Of a stretch of DNA of 64,000 bases, positions 32,722 to 45,140 are shown one piece after another (position 1 is the first letter of the stretch; each line of letters begins with the position of its first letter). The translations under genes and the position numbers were made by a program. The stretch spans positions 57,734,872-57,798,871 of the forward strand of contig NC_134844.1 in assembly GCF_965363235.1 (NCBI RefSeq). The letters are read 5' to 3'. The notes beneath the pieces are model-generated. The model worked only from the letters and a program-made list of their open reading frames with translations. It was not told where the DNA came from and did no database searches. The stretch is from Mytilus galloprovincialis (Eukaryota; Mollusca; Bivalvia; Mytilida; Mytilidae).

Positions 32722-35700
32722 TTAGAACATTCCCTTATATACACCGTATCCTATTGTTCCTCCAAGGGCCATAAACAGCACTATTATTGAGGCAAATAGT
32801 ATTCCCAGTAATATTTTTCTGTGTTTGTGCTTTTTCAGGTCATTTCGAAACGGTATAGTCTGAAAAAGAAAAAAAGAAACAATATAACTAGTGCACAATC
32901 TAGAGAGAAATTACCCGGATACGTACAATGTAAATTCAGACAGCGCTTATAGCCTATCTCGCGCAATAAAATCTATATTTACGATGAATACCATATTAAG
33001 ATTACAGTATCTGTGATTACTAAAGACATTTTGCAGATTAAATTTGTGATTTTTAAATAAAATATTGAATTGTATTTTGCTAAAAATATAACTGGAGTTA
33101 TCTACCATTGTTCATGATTGTATATTAGTGCATTGTAGTTGAACATATCTATATAATGATGGTAAATATCTAAAGAAAGAAATTTGAACTCAATTTACCA
33201 TCATTATACATAATTCTTATAACATCATAGTTCATGCATTTCTCATTTAATTCCGAATAAAAAATGTTTTGCTTGTAAAGACTGGTAACTCAAATCGTAA
33301 CTTATACGTCAAAGAATAACTTATCATCTATAAAATGCATGACAATGACTGGATAGGATATACATAATTATCATATACTTAGACTAAATAACATATGATT
33401 TTTACTGTATGATAATAGCATTAAATTAACGTAAATTCCATATTTTTTCGAAATGGTGCTAAGCGGGCTGATATGAAAATTTTATCACATGCTTCGATTG
33501 TTATCACACGCCTTTCCGTAACGTTATCGCGTGGCATTCCGGTGATACTCGGCAAATTCCGGAAAATACACCTCAATCCTACGTTTTCTATGAAAAAACG
33601 TACAAAACAATTATTTGGATACTGGAAAGTATATTGTGTAAAATAATAAAAAAAAAAAAACAGCAAAAAAAAAACAAAAAAAAAACAAACAAACAAATTA
33701 TTAAAAAAATAGATATAGGAAGATGTGGTGTGAGTGCCAATGAGACAACTCTCAATCCAAATAACAATTTATAAAAGTAAACCATTATAGGTCAATGTAC
33801 GGCCTTCAACACGGAGCCTTTGTTCACACCGAACAAAAAGCTATAAGGGCCCCAAAATTACTAGTGTAAAACCGTTCAAATGCATTTTTAAAAGTTTCAA
33901 ACATAATTTAGAAAGTTACTTTAAAAAAGTTGACTTTTCTCAAGAAGTGTTCATTATGTATATATAGTTTTGTCGATTCGTCCGTATAAAAATATGTGTT
34001 TCTTCTCTGTTGAGGCATATGATAGATAGATTTCATATCAAATGTACGAAATTTGGGGTCCGACGTCCGTGAACTTTTCACTCTTTGAGCTTCTTTAAAC
34101 TCGGTCAATATCAGCCCTCGAGCCATGCGGCTCTTGGGCTGATATTGAACCTAGGGCTGATAATACATGCGATATGAAAAATGCCATCTGATATTATCAT
34201 TTGACTGCACTTTTGAACTATCAAAGGTTTTGACCAACCTTAGAAGATATAGATATCAAGTCAGTAACACAGGGTTCAAAGTATGCAACCTTTACACCCC
34301 ATCCCAACCCCAAACGGCAATGGTAAAATAGTTACTCATTGTAAAGGTGCGTGATTCTTAATTTTTTTTGATTGGAAATTGTCCTTGAATCATTCTTTGA
34401 AGTTACTCTATTTTATAACTACAAAGGGGCTTTTTTATCTTCCTATTTCCTTCAATAAACATTACAACTAATTATATTTTTAGATAAAGGAAGAAACAAA
34501 GAATCATTGTAAAGTTATCACGCAAAACCCCAATTATAATAATTTCCGATATATAAATGTATCTATATATGGCTAAAACGGATATAAGTAATCACTTAAC
34601 GTCAACGTATTAATTACTACAATTATTATACATGTATATTAGTATTTTTAATTTTCCGTGATTTGAATGATTTTAAATTGTATCGAGGTTTTTCTTATCA
34701 AGAACCTTTTCCCAGAAAGTGTAACAAGAAAAAAGTATTAAATATGAATGTATGTACATGTATGTATCGGTAGATTCCCATGAATGAATAGAACAATGTA
34801 ATGTTTTACAAATCGGCGATAGGATTAACCGCCCCTTTCATCCATTTTTTTCCAAATAAAATTTTGATTATTAAATTACAGAAGTATGGTCAAGATTACA
34901 GCTATTACGACCGTAGTGGAAATTTCCTTCAATATCAATATACATGTATATATATCTTTATTCTCACAAACCAAATTAAAAAGGTAAAGAGATATATAAG
35001 ATAAGAAGGCTATGTTATATACTCTTGATATTACTGACCATTGGATCCGAGTCTAGTATCATGAAAAATATTGATCGCCTAATTCCAACTGTTTATTAAG
35101 CAGCATTCGTGAATAGTACCACTATTAAAAGTCCAGTTCTTGGCTAACGAAACCCATGAAATCAAAGTGATAAGATATTAAGAAGATCGATACCATAAAA
35201 CACTTCGAATACTAGTAGTCCAATATTCCATTGATATCCAGCCTTACTGGGTCCGATTTAGCGGAATCTTAGAATACTTTTGAAAAGAGTTGTATAGACA
35301 TAGCCACATATTTACCATGTAAAAGTCCCTATCTACTAAGTATATATGGGAAACCAAAAATTAATATCAATGTTATCAAGAACAGATTGCTATACTGATC
35401 TTTGTTCAAGTTTTTTGTGTTTTCTGTTGGGTAGCTGAGAGTGTAACAAATTCGCAGTCGATGACGATACATGTTTATGTATGTAATGTTATTATTGTGT
35501 CGAATCTGTTATGAAGACAAAACTATAAGTGGGAATGCAGTCATTTTGGACAATGGTTGTCTGTGCAACATATTTACCAGAAATATCTTATACAGAATTT
35601 TGAATTGCTTCACGGGTTCACTTTGAAATGTTCAATTAACAAAAACTGAAGAGATAGATATGTTTGAAAGGGTTGTAACTCTGTCCAGGAATGGGATAAA

Positions 35701-36742
35701 CGCCAATGAAACAGCAACCACACAAGGAAAAATAGCCGATACAACACACAGGATTAAACTTCTTACCATTATCGAAAAGGTTTTATACAATATGACAACC
35801 TCTACATTAGCTGCGGAACCGTAGCTCCTTGTTCCTCATTGTATTTTTTGACTATTTGGGGATCAACCGGGTCCGCAAATAGTCAAAATAATATCATAAG
35901 GACCTAAGAGCTACGGTTCCGCAGCTACCTCTACAGAAATGTTGAGTATTTGTTTTTAAAGAAACAAGTCCAATCAAGTCCTGGATATAGAAAAAAAAAT
36001 CATGACTTACTGTTGGTTGGTATACAGGGAGATAACTCCTGTAGTCTATACATTCCTGAGATGTTTTTTTCTTTGTCATTAACTGACTTTGGATGTCTTC
36101 ATCCGGCATATAAACAGCTAACACGTCACATTTTGCTTTTTTCTTTTCTTCGTTCTCTTTTTGACTTCCCATTACAATATTTGTGTTGTACATCTTTGGT
36201 TTCCTGAAAATAAAGATATTAATGTATTAATTAAAAAAAACATTCTGACTTATAACAGACCAGAAATTCAAAGTGTTAGTACTTAAATTACATTTTCTTT
36301 CAATTGTTCCTCAGCTGAATGTTGGACTGATAAAATTTGACTTCATTGGACCTGTCTTTTAATCTGATGTAAATTATATGAATAATTTATAGTTAATTTA
36401 AAAGTTTAAACGCTGGAAATAAAAGACCTTTATTACTTGTTAAACATCATTTGAGTAGATACATACATTTTCACGTCTTTTTGAATTAATGTAATAAATA
36501 ATGCGAAGTTTCATATAAGTACTATAGATTGTATTTCGTCATAAGTATTTATTCATACAAGTCATAAAAACTTCCCTTAACAGTCATGAGCATGTACTTG
36601 AACTGAAATACTTGTATCCGTTGTACTTAAATACATGTATGAGAAACAAAGTCCATTGAGCAGTCAACAATAAAAACCAAAACTGAATATAGACTTACGT
36701 CTTAAGCTTTTCAAACTTTGTGCGACTTCCCGATCGGGTCAT
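32722..36742 (-). CDS. small single-span membrane protein, paralog 2 (124 aa)
   Basis: Three minus-strand exons whose phases fit exactly: 36742-36699 (MTRSGSRTKFEKLK and two bases), 36203-36011 and 32859-32722. Donors are GTAAGT in both cases; acceptors are TTATTTTCAG and TCTTTTTCAG. The product is basic and polar in the first 75 residues, has YRSYLPVYQPT at the second junction, one membrane span at about 95-118 (ILLGILFASIIVLFMALGG) and the end GYGVYKGMF. Against paralog 1 it shares MYxxNI near the start, the D-aromatic-R ... PVYQxT junction, TxP at the start of the last exon, and GYGxYKxMF at the end. The last exons are both 138 nt in phase 0. Translation could instead start at the ATG at 36193 (MYNTNI), the position equivalent to the start of paralog 1. 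No signal peptide, so a tail-anchored topology is likely. The family is unknown to me. Confidence 0.7.
33421..33600. other. CpG-containing repeat-like block in intron
   Basis: Sequence such as CGCCTTTCCGTAACG and GGCATTCCGGTGATACTCGG stands out from the AT-rich intron; it is probably a mobile-element piece. A poly-A/CAAA stretch follows to 33705. Confidence 0.35.
33708..33878 (+). mobile_element. mussel dispersed repeat copy
   Basis: GGAAGATGTGGTGTGAGTGC through the AAGCTATAAGGGCCCC block, inside the 3.15-kb intron of paralog 2. Confidence 0.85.
34100..34160. repeat. short hairpin (AATATCAGCCC arms)
   Basis: TCAATATCAGCCCTCGAGCC and its imperfect inverse AGAGCC...GGGCTGATATTGA form a hairpin of about 22 bp per arm; a third half copy GGGCTGATAAT follows at 34150. 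Confidence 0.75.
34200..35800. other. intron interior, nothing recognised
   Basis: AT-rich intron sequence of paralog 2 without genes; a few ACATGTATGTA-type runs. Confidence 0.5.
35806..35930. mobile_element. foldback hairpin (AGCTGCGGAACCGTAGCTC arms)
   Basis: The left arm TAGCTGCGGAACCGTAGCTC and the inner TTTTGACTATTTG pair with their complements at 35870-35928 around GGGATCAACCGGGTCC. It sits 80 bases from the second exon of paralog 2. Confidence 0.85.
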
Positions 36743-38970
36743 GTTTATTCAATTAGTAACAAAAATAATAATAATTCACATGTATTTATTGGAATTTTAT
36801 GTTTCGGTTTTGTCTTTGATGTTTTTTTTTAGTAAAATCACATAATTCAATTATCTGATTGAGTGACAGATTGCCTTTGGTGACACGATTATCTCCGAGC
36901 AATTATAACACCTCCTAAAGTCAATTGATCAAAGGTTTGATGTGATTAATACAATCAGTGCGATCTAAGACATATGAGGTGCAATTTTTTGTCTGTAAAA
37001 CTACTGAAAGATTTACATGTAAGATTTAAGATTGTATTCAGAAACATTTGAAACAATTCGAAATCTACCAATAATATAGACGGAAACGTTATAAATAAAC
37101 TCAATACTAATGTCTCGATTTAAACGGTTGTCGAAGATGAAAGTCATTTCTTCTACACCTGTCATATTAACACTGAGATAACTTTAGCACATAATAATTT
37201 CTATAGCACATGCATGGGGTTGACTTAAGTTATCCCAGGGCATAACACAAATTGTACTTTCATACATACAAATGTTAGTATTTGTATATGAAACTGTGGT
37301 CGTAATATTTAATTGATTGAAAAGTTGTTTAACACTCTATAAAGATAAACATTATCTAGAACAGAGTCATATCATACAATGTCTCTGTTTAGAATTATAA
37401 ACGAGACACACAGCTTAGATTATTGAAAAATTCCACATATCTATTTATAACTTGAGTAGTCTAGACTATTTTCATACAATACGTTAACAGACATTTATTT
37501 ACCAGATAGTATACCATTTTAGGATTAAATTTGATATACATTAATATATATTTTATTTGATTTTAAACTAAAAAAAAAAAGAATTGTGTGTGCTACAAAA
37601 AAACGAAAAAACAATCAATAAACTGAAAAAAAAGTTTAAATAATTTTGACTTTTTTTCGTTTACAAATAAAACCTGTATCAGAATAACGAGTACAAAAAG
37701 ACATATACCGAAACTTTTTCCGTTTTCCAAATAAAACCTGTGTCACGGAATAACAAGTAAAAAAAGAGGTATCACAGACTAAGTGTTCAAAATATATCTA
37801 ACCTTGTAATGTCTGATATATTACCAGTTTTGAAACTCCAATTTTTGTTTATAAATGTACAAAGTAAATATTCTATCAAATGTACAATGATTGTATTTGA
37901 GTGGAAACACGAATAATATGGAGGCGTTTATAGCTATAGAACCTTTAGGGGACAATTACTAAGTACTAAACATGCCAAAATTAGTAATAAAACAATTATA
38001 TATTAGTTACAATATGCCAAACTTATCTACAAATCGTAAATATCGATCATAATTAGTAAATTATTATACCTCAATAGTTTATCTTTCTTCCGTGTTAGTT
38101 GATAGACAGCATTGCGTGACACTACTATACTTAACAATATTTAAAAAATCTGTGAATTTTCAGATGATTATCATTCATGTATTTTTGTAAATGGTAAATA
38201 TATTAGTACGAGTGAAATAAATATATATTCCCCTAATTATATAATTTTCTTGTTCTTAATATAAAAATGTAGTATGTCTAAGTCTCCGACTTCCAGGATA
38301 ACCGAGTTTTCTCTCCCCCCTCTCTCTCTCTCAAATAATATAACAAAAAACACATTAAAAATATATACTTTGTTATCGAGCATACCAACATTCAACTTAC
38401 AAATCTTTTTTAAACTTTCAGGTTAATTTCGCATTTCAAGATAACAACTTGTCTTTTATGTTAAACATTAAATGTAGTACATGTAACTCGAACTTTCAAT
38501 AATATTTTTCTGATGTTTAAGTCGTATCCCTTTGTCTTGAATATTTGACAAATTTTCAAGGTATTTCCATTTAAAAACTATTTTTAGTATATGGTTATAT
38601 AGATCATAATTATAGAACAGTAACTAACTTCATTTTATTTAAACAAAAATGTTATAAAAGGAGATAAATACCTTTTCGTTTTTAGTTTTAATGCTGTTCC
38701 ACATTTACAAATCCATGTTCTTGTTAAATTTCTTTGTGATCAAATCTCCACGCGATATCTATTCTATTAATCTGTCTTCTTTGTGTATTTACTAGGTAAA
38801 CCCTGATGACGTACAAACTAGGATTTTCAGGTTTATTTTTAGCAACAAAACATGGGATTGTCCAATGAAAAGTTATTGGGAATTACGTATTTAACTTACC
38901 TGTTTATACATCACCCAATCACCACGACAGGAAACTTCCGTAACTTTTGTCTATGGAACTGTTGTGTTCA
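36743..38970. other. 5' flank of paralog 2 and intergenic DNA
   Basis: No gene recognised. A TC microsatellite at 38310-38332 and near-duplicate runs (CCGAAACTTTTTCCG, AAATAAAACCTGTRTCA) at 37665 and 37730. A promoter for paralog 2 should lie here, but I see no clear TATA box. Confidence 0.4.
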
Positions 38971-38976
38971 CACGAA

Positions 38977-38986
38977 CAGAGACGGA

Positions 38987-39021
<35 letters not shown>

Positions 39022-39147
39022 GGGAGTACCCGGTCCCCCGTTTTTTAGGAAAAATTAAGTTGTCTACATGTATAGGGAATCACTGAAGCGGGCCCTCTCG
39101 TAGGCAGTCAGTGAAAAACAAAAAATTCTGAATCCGCCACTGACGAA
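38977..39147 (+). mobile_element. MITE with GGATTTAGGGG/AATCCGCCACTG ends
   Basis: It starts GAGACGGATTTA, runs through 30 consecutive G (38991-39020), then GGGAATCACTGAAGCGGGCC and GGCAGTCAGTG, and ends TCTGAATCCGCCACTG. Same family as 7606-7768. Confidence 0.75.
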
Positions 39148-40107
39148 TAAGGATATTTTAATCCTTTTCTTTAAAATGATGATTCTAAGTAAAACTATAT
39201 ATGGTATATAGTATACTTTTGTTCTTCCAATTCTTTTTTTAATTTAGAGATTTTTAAACTGGGTCTCCTATTTTCACCACTCAGGTTGCAATATAAGGTT
39301 AATGATTTTTTTTTCACGACAGGGCTAGGGCTATTTTTAATCAAGTTTTCATATATTCACAGCCTAACAATTTATATGCATACTTAAAACAAGATGATAA
39401 TGATAGTGGATGTATATTTAATGTCCAGTGTCGAATTATGTGAATATTCAAGACGAGAACATGTTAAGTTATAGTTATTGACCAAGCAAGTCGGTATATA
39501 CGATTTAATCTGCACAGCTCTGGTGACCCTAATCAACCCAAACGACGTAGGAGTTCGGGTTAAAGGGTCATGAATATTTACTGTGTTTTGTATTAGACCT
39601 ACACGATGCACCAGTCTTAAAAAGCTTTGCTTGTGTGTCAATTGGCATTTATTTTGCGCCAAAAAAAATCTTTAATTTGCGCCAAAAACCATATTTCATG
39701 GCGCCAAAATAAAACATTTCAATTGCGCCAAAAATATAGTTGAATACAGGTAAATAGTATAACAAAATAGTTTTATTCAAAAGATACTTTAAATGATAAG
39801 TTTAAAACACACCAAATTGTGTTTTAGAATTAGTATTAAAAATCTCCTTTTCCTAAATTATGATAAAACATATTCTTAAAAAGTGACTACTCATAATATT
39901 AATGTTAACAAAATTCTGCTATAAATTAAAGTGATCATGAAACCTAAAAGAAAGCACTATGCACTGGAGTACAATCAAAAGTATGTTCTGACACAGGACT
40001 TGTAAGCAACGGTTCGTGTGTTCTCGTGTTCATTTGATAACCTATATAAGTACAAAAATGTATGTGTGGTCATAAAAGAATACAAACTTATTTCGTCTTT
40101 ATAAAAG

Positions 40108-40225
40108 GAAAGAAGATTGGGGTATTATTTCTAATGAGACAATTATCTACCAAATTTCAAATGAAGATTATGAAAGCAACTATAGGTAACCGTACGATCT
40201 TCAAAAATGAGGAAAACCCGTACCT
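40108..40225 (+). mobile_element. mussel dispersed repeat, decayed copy
   Basis: AAGATTGGGGTATTATTTCTAATGAGACAA-like start (read in parts), then AACTATAGGTAACCGTACG and AATGAGGAAAACCCGTACC. Confidence 0.7.
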
Positions 40226-40229
40226 ATAT

Positions 40230-40470
40230 ATATATAAAAAAAAAAGATGTGGTATGATTGCCAACGAGACAACTCTCTACAAGAGACCAAATGACACAGA
40301 AATTAACAACTATAGGTCACCGTACGGCCTTCAACAATAAGCAATGTCCATAACGCATAGTCAGCTATAAAAGGCCCCGGAATGACAAAGTAAAACAATT
40401 CAACAGTCTGAGAGAAAACTAACGACCTAATTAATGTACAAAACAATGAACGAAAAGCATAGTCGGCTAT
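40230..40470 (+). mobile_element. mussel dispersed repeat copy
   Basis: AAGATGTGGTATGATTGCCA, AGGTCACCGTACGGCCTTCA, the GCTATAAAAGGCCCC block and AACGACCTAATTAATGTAC. It follows the decayed copy in tandem. Confidence 0.85.
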
Positions 40471-41485
40471 CTACGGCCAGACATGAAAAATATGAAACAA
40501 TCAATTACTTGGGAAATGTAACGGCGCAGAAGTGATACCACAAACATGTGAGTATTATATAATTCCAAACTTAAGTGACTCTTAGATTTATATTTGAAAA
40601 TGAGTATGTACTCAATTAGTTACCCGGGTGGGTTGGGGGGGGGGGGGGGGCGGCGTGGTAATCTAAAGAAATCTTATTCTAATATTCAAAACTTTTCCGT
40701 TATAAGTTACCTGTAAAATGGCGCAAATGCAGTTTTTTATTTTTTTGACGCAATTTATATTTAACCTTGTTGCGCAAATTAAAGGTTGGATTTTGTAAAA
40801 GTTGTGTATTTTTTTTACATGCATGTCACATTGAAAAGGTCTTGGGATTGGGAATGTTGTTTGCACTCGAAAAATACTCCAATTGATATATTGACTCTGA
40901 TCAAAAAGATTTATTCGTATAGCTGACATAAAGATTGTTCCTATTCAGATTTATTGTGGATGATAAAATACCTTTGTAAAAATTAGAGATACACACTTTC
41001 ATCGCAGGAAGAAGTTTCTCTAATATCCATTACAGCTAAATTCCTAATGCACGTATAGCAATACTTTGGTTAGCCTTGTTTCTTTGTATATTGTACAATT
41101 GTAATTGGAATAACTTCAAATTTAGATATAATATATACAAGTTTAACATATGCTTACATATATTGTTTGAAGATTTTAATCTTAATAACAAAACTTGGGT
41201 AAACGTTTAAACAAATAAAGCAAGAAAGCCAACCAAAGTTTTACTCTACAACCATTAGGAAATTAGCTGTAAGATATTATGTTCCATTGATATGCCGTTT
41301 AATAAAATTGCCACCCAACGATATCTCATAGGCTGAGATGTTCCATTTATTCATATATTTAACATTCGGAAAAACGGACATTGCTACAGAACTCATTTAA
41401 AGGAGTGACCCTGTATAGTAAAGACATTAAATAACTTAAGGGTTCTGCAGACGTCTACATGTGTCTGCTAGCGTGTGCATGCCAG

Positions 41486-41583
41486 ATCAGTCCGATAAAA
41501 ATCAAACCTAACAGCGCTCCCGTTTTCTGAAAACAGAAATCAGAAAACGGGAGCGCTGAGAGGTTTGATTTTAATCAGACTGA
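41486..41583. repeat. perfect-type hairpin, 44-bp arms
   Basis: ATCAGTCCGATAAAAATCAA and AGCGCTCCCGTTTTCTGA face their complements over a loop of about 9 bases. A small foldback element. Confidence 0.85.
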
Positions 41584-41812
41584 TGCCAAATAGTATGGTG
41601 ATTTCATCACATATCCAAAAATCGGAGTACATTTCTGCATGGCCACTCGTCTGTCTAAATATCCATTAGTCTGGCTGCGTGTCCATTTACGCACTTTGAA
41701 AAATAGTCCTCATATAAGATAACTAAAAAACTACAAGAGAACAAACAAAATTTTAAACTAAAGAATTTTTATGAAAAGCTGGTAAAAATAAAATATCAGA
41801 TATAAAAAGGAC

Positions 41813-41900
41813 AATCGAATTAAAATATAGAAATAGATCTCTGATTTCGTTGTACTACATAGTATAACGAAATCAGAGATCTATATTTTAATTAGATTGT
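41813..41900. repeat. hairpin with AGATCTCTGATTTCGTT arms
   Basis: AATTAAAATATAGAAATAGA and ATCTCTGATTTCGTT pair with the right arm AACGAAATCAGAGATCTATA and on; the loop is about 14 bases. Confidence 0.85.
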
Positions 41901-41984
41901 TAAAAGGATAACAGCAAACTCACTATTTATAAACATGTAAAACTAAATAATACAGAAGAAAGGGCAGCAGTTCTTTTGCTCCAA

Positions 41985-42725
41985 TTACTGTTTTTCAGGG
42001 GTATCATTTGCGCCAAATTTTGTTTTCCAAATGTATCAATTGCGCCAATATTCGAAACTCATTTGCGTCAATTTACCTGTACACATTTCTATCATAAATA
42101 TTAATGATTGATATTTATTCTTATTTTTGGCTTAAAAAGTATCATATGTTCGGTAATATTTCACCATGAAGATGAGCATCTGGAGAGAAATCACTTGAAA
42201 TGCATTCAGACAGTCAATATACAGAGAGAGAAGAAAACTTATTGCTTTGCTGAATATTTAATACAAGTTATGCCAAAAAGAGAAGTAAATAGAAGCTTTT
42301 GCTGATTGTGTTTTAGTCACATATATTTTTGACACAGTGCGTTGTTCCGTATGGGATGAAACTTTATCCACCGCAAGACGTACCAGTCATGGAGCAGAAG
42401 CATTCCATAGGAATTATTGTGAACTGTTTTATGCATTTCATCCTTCAGTGTTTTGTCTTTATGGACAATATTTGTGAAGATACAAGCTACTACATACATG
42501 AAATTGGGAAGTACCTATGCAGTCAAGAAGTAAGAGAAAGTACGTTTTAGAAAAAGAAACATTTGCAGTGTTAACTGCCTGTTCCAAGTCCCAATAAAGG
42601 AGGAGGGAAGTAATTTTTTTCTAATTGGCGCAATCGTACGTTTTACTTTTGGCGCAAATGATACCATGTAATTTTAAAACAGGTGGCGCAAAAGGGCACA
42701 TTTTTGGCGCAAACGGATCTCTCCC
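41985..42725. mobile_element. element B with clustered TTGCGCC/GGCGCAA motifs
   Basis: The left side has GGTATCATTTGCGCCAAATT, TATCAATTGCGCCAA and CATTTGCGTCAA. The right side has TTGGCGCAATCG, TTTGGCGCAAATGATACC, GGTGGCGCAAAAG and TTTGGCGCAAACG. The outer left and inner right motifs are exact inverse matches over 18 bases. The interior (42108-42550) has two short plus frames without a recognisable domain. It is probably a non-autonomous relative of element A. Confidence 0.6.
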
Positions 42726-43733
42726 GAACAAAGAGATTTAACTTGCTTAAAATTTGAGTTTAGAAAACTATTAACAAATTTAGAATAAGTAACCATAATT
42801 TATTTGATAGAAAAGGGAAGATATCTTAGAATAACAAGAGACGAAAGATTATGCAATAACTGCAAAAAGATGAAAATGAAAATTAATACTTATATCTTTT
42901 TAATATTATGATAGTAGAAGTAATAGGTTTACATTCATATTTTGCTAAATGAGACTTTCGCTATTTTAAGATATTTTCGTTTGACTGATAATTTCCTTTC
43001 TCAACACTGTATAGTTACATGATGTTCTAGCGGAATGAAGATAAGCGTATGTTACAACAAACGAAAATGTGTATTTTGTGTCGCAGACTATTCATTTAAA
43101 TCCTGTCTTATGCACGTGTTTTTGTCTTCAGGTCCCTGTAAGTCCTCAGGAAGACATGTCATCCTAACAAATAAACAAATATCCTGACCGACCTGTCTTT
43201 ATGATGCGTGCTTATCGGAGAAGCAGCACATTGAAAAATCTTTGGTTTGACTAGACCGGGGCTTGAAAACACGTCCTCCTACACTCACGGCGAACACGCG
43301 AGCACGAGACCAACGAGGCGGCCACATTCCTCATAGAAAAGAAATTACTCCTGGGTTTTGTTGATAATTAAAAGTTTTGAATATTGTTCAGATATTTAGA
43401 ATGCTGTCAAAAATAAAGTTGATAATTCCAAGATCAAAGTTGACAATTAAAAAAAGGATGGCCCTAATACGCTTCCATACTTGTACGCTTCCGTAGTGAA
43501 ATAAACATTAATTGAATTCATCTCTATTAACCAAGTTAAATTGTAATGAAAATTGAACATGTTGAATTCCTATTGTCTCCCCTTGCACAGAAAAATATTG
43601 TCTAATGTCAAGAACTCTATTTTTATGTCTTTTACAATCCAATTAATATATTTCAATTATAGTAATAAATTAAACTATTCTTCATATTTCTAATTGTACT
43701 CAAGCTTTAAATTTAAGCTGTAATTATTAACTG

Positions 43734-43734
<1 letters not shown>
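42726..43734. other. intergenic, nothing recognised
   Basis: Includes a somewhat GC-richer patch at 43250-43335 (CACGGCGAACACGCGAGCA) of unknown meaning. Confidence 0.4.

Positions 43735-43800
<66 letters not shown>
43735..43800. repeat. (TA)33 microsatellite
   Basis: Uninterrupted TA dinucleotides over 66 bases. Confidence 0.98.
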
Positions 43801-43803
<3 letters not shown>

Positions 43804-44374
43804 TTAACTGCACATCTTTAACAGTTTATCTGCAATACATGTCACTGTCCCGCTAATGGCTAATGGTCATGCCGAGGCAGAAAGACAGTACTTCAATTTC
43901 CTTACATTAGGTTGGCTTTTTGTTTATCAACCCCAGGTAAAGGAAGTCAACTCTGGAGTATCAGAATGAATGTAAGGGTATACACTATGTTTTTATCAGT
44001 ATATGTAAAACTGCAGTTTATATATTCAAGATATAAATTTTGAAAACACATGAACATATTTTCTTTAGAATTATTCGATAAGGCTTCTAAATTTTATGTA
44101 AAATGATTGTGGCCGGAAATACTATAAACAAGCTCCGTTCGAAAATGGTAATACTATACCACTTGACTCCAATAGCCTATTGGGGGGGGGGGGGGGGGTG
44201 GGTGGAGATTAACTGTTTTCCGATGATTTTGTCGTGAAGATAACACATAAAATTAGTAAGTTTTCCCCCTAAATTGTACCGATTACAAGCTTGATTTTAC
44301 TTCTTAAGTTTGCTCCTACTTGACCGAGTACCAAGGCATGTACAATAGAATCACTTTATCTGTCAGCATCTATC

Positions 44375-44625
44375 CTGAAGGAGAACTATTCTAGAACAGT
44401 ATGAAGAACTGCAATAATGACACCATTTAGACAGTTCTACTAGAACAGTTCTAATCTAGAACTGATTTGGTCAGTTCAACCTAGTACGGACTTCGACAGG
44501 ACACTTCAACCTAGAACGGACTTCGACAGTTCTACCTAGAACTGATCCTGACAGTTCTACCCTAGAACAGTTTTAGTCAGTTCTATTTAGAATTGATTTA
44601 GTCAGTTATATCCATAGAAAACTTT
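44375..44625 (+). repeat. dyad array 1 (CAGTTCTA/TAGAACTG)
   Basis: At least eight CAGTTCTA or TAGAACTG half-sites are arranged as dyads with spacers such as TCCTGA, GATTTGGT and GACTTCGA. Its start GGAGAACTATTCTAGAACAG and TATGAAGAACTG match the inverse of the inner edge of array 3 at 48400-48460. Confidence 0.85.
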
Positions 44626-44717
44626 TAAGAACTCTTTGTCTTAAATAAAAAAAAAGTCAAAAGAATATAATATATATTAAAAAAACTCTCATCACAGCAC
44701 TGTTTTAACATTTCTCG

Positions 44718-44792
44718 TTACGGAAGATGTGGTATGAATGCCAATGAGACAACTCTCCATCCAAGTCACAATTTATATAAGTATCATCTACC
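44718..44792 (+). mobile_element. mussel dispersed repeat fragment
   Basis: GGAAGATGTGGTATGAATGC to CACAATTTATATAAGTA. It lies between two dyad arrays. Confidence 0.8.
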
Positions 44793-44823
44793 TTGCATCT
44801 ATAACATTATGAACTGGCGCTTA

Positions 44824-45140
44824 TTACAGATACAGTGGAGATCACTTCTAACCTCTCATTAGAACTGTCAGAATATTCTGTCATAGAACTGTTCTAACCT
44901 GTCCTAGAACAGTTCTAGCTAGAACAGTTCTACCCTAGAACTGTTCTAGGTAGAACTGTCAGGATCAGTTCTAGGTAGAACTGACTAAATCAGTTCTAGG
45001 TAGAACTGTCAGGATCAGTTCTAGGGTAGAACTGTCAGGATCAGTTCTAGGTAGAACTGACCAAATCAGTTCTAACCGTAGAACTGTCAGCAGAACTGAC
45101 TAAATCAGTCAGGACTGTAGAACAGTTCTAAATGACGTCA
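44824..45140 (+). repeat. dyad array 2 with terminal block
   Basis: It starts ATACAGTGGAGATCACTTCT and ACCTCTCATTAGAACTGTC, then about ten dyads of the form CAGTTCTAGNTAGAACTG separated by TCAGGAT or ACTAAAT/ACCAAAT, period 25-30 bp. The starting block recurs inverted at 48462-48503, so arrays 2 and 3 look like the two ends of one element. Confidence 0.85.

Larger units (their letters stand above)
39640..40790. mobile_element. element A with clustered TTGCGCC/GGCGCAA motifs
   Basis: Four TGCGCCAAAA-type motifs lie at 39653-39735 on one side, and three of the inverse type (GGCGCAAAT, GACGCAAT, TTGCGCAAAT) at 40714-40780 on the other. They are accompanied by TACAGGTAAAT and its inverse TTACCTGTA. 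Such opposed subterminal clusters are typical of transposase-binding sites in DNA transposons. The interior has no ORF and carries two nested dispersed repeats. Confidence 0.55.

Noticed and set aside
38991..39020. Run of 30 G as a G-quadruplex regulator
   Set aside because: Poly-G or poly-C runs occur in several MITE copies here and may be partly assembly artefacts.
42108..42550. Two short ORFs inside element B as a transposase
   Set aside because: No recognisable motif, too short, and the two frames do not join to a known domain.
44824..45140. Repeat-spacer look of a CRISPR array
   Set aside because: The spacers are few, short and repeated, not unique, the repeats are near-perfect palindromes of variable spacing, and the genome is eukaryotic.
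44824..45140. Heat-shock or steroid response element cluster (GAA/TTC, AGAACA half-sites)
   Set aside because: Spacing between half-sites (AGAACNGTTCT or TTCTAGNTAGAA) does not fit the two-base heat-shock or three-base steroid receptor rule, and a mobile element explains the array.
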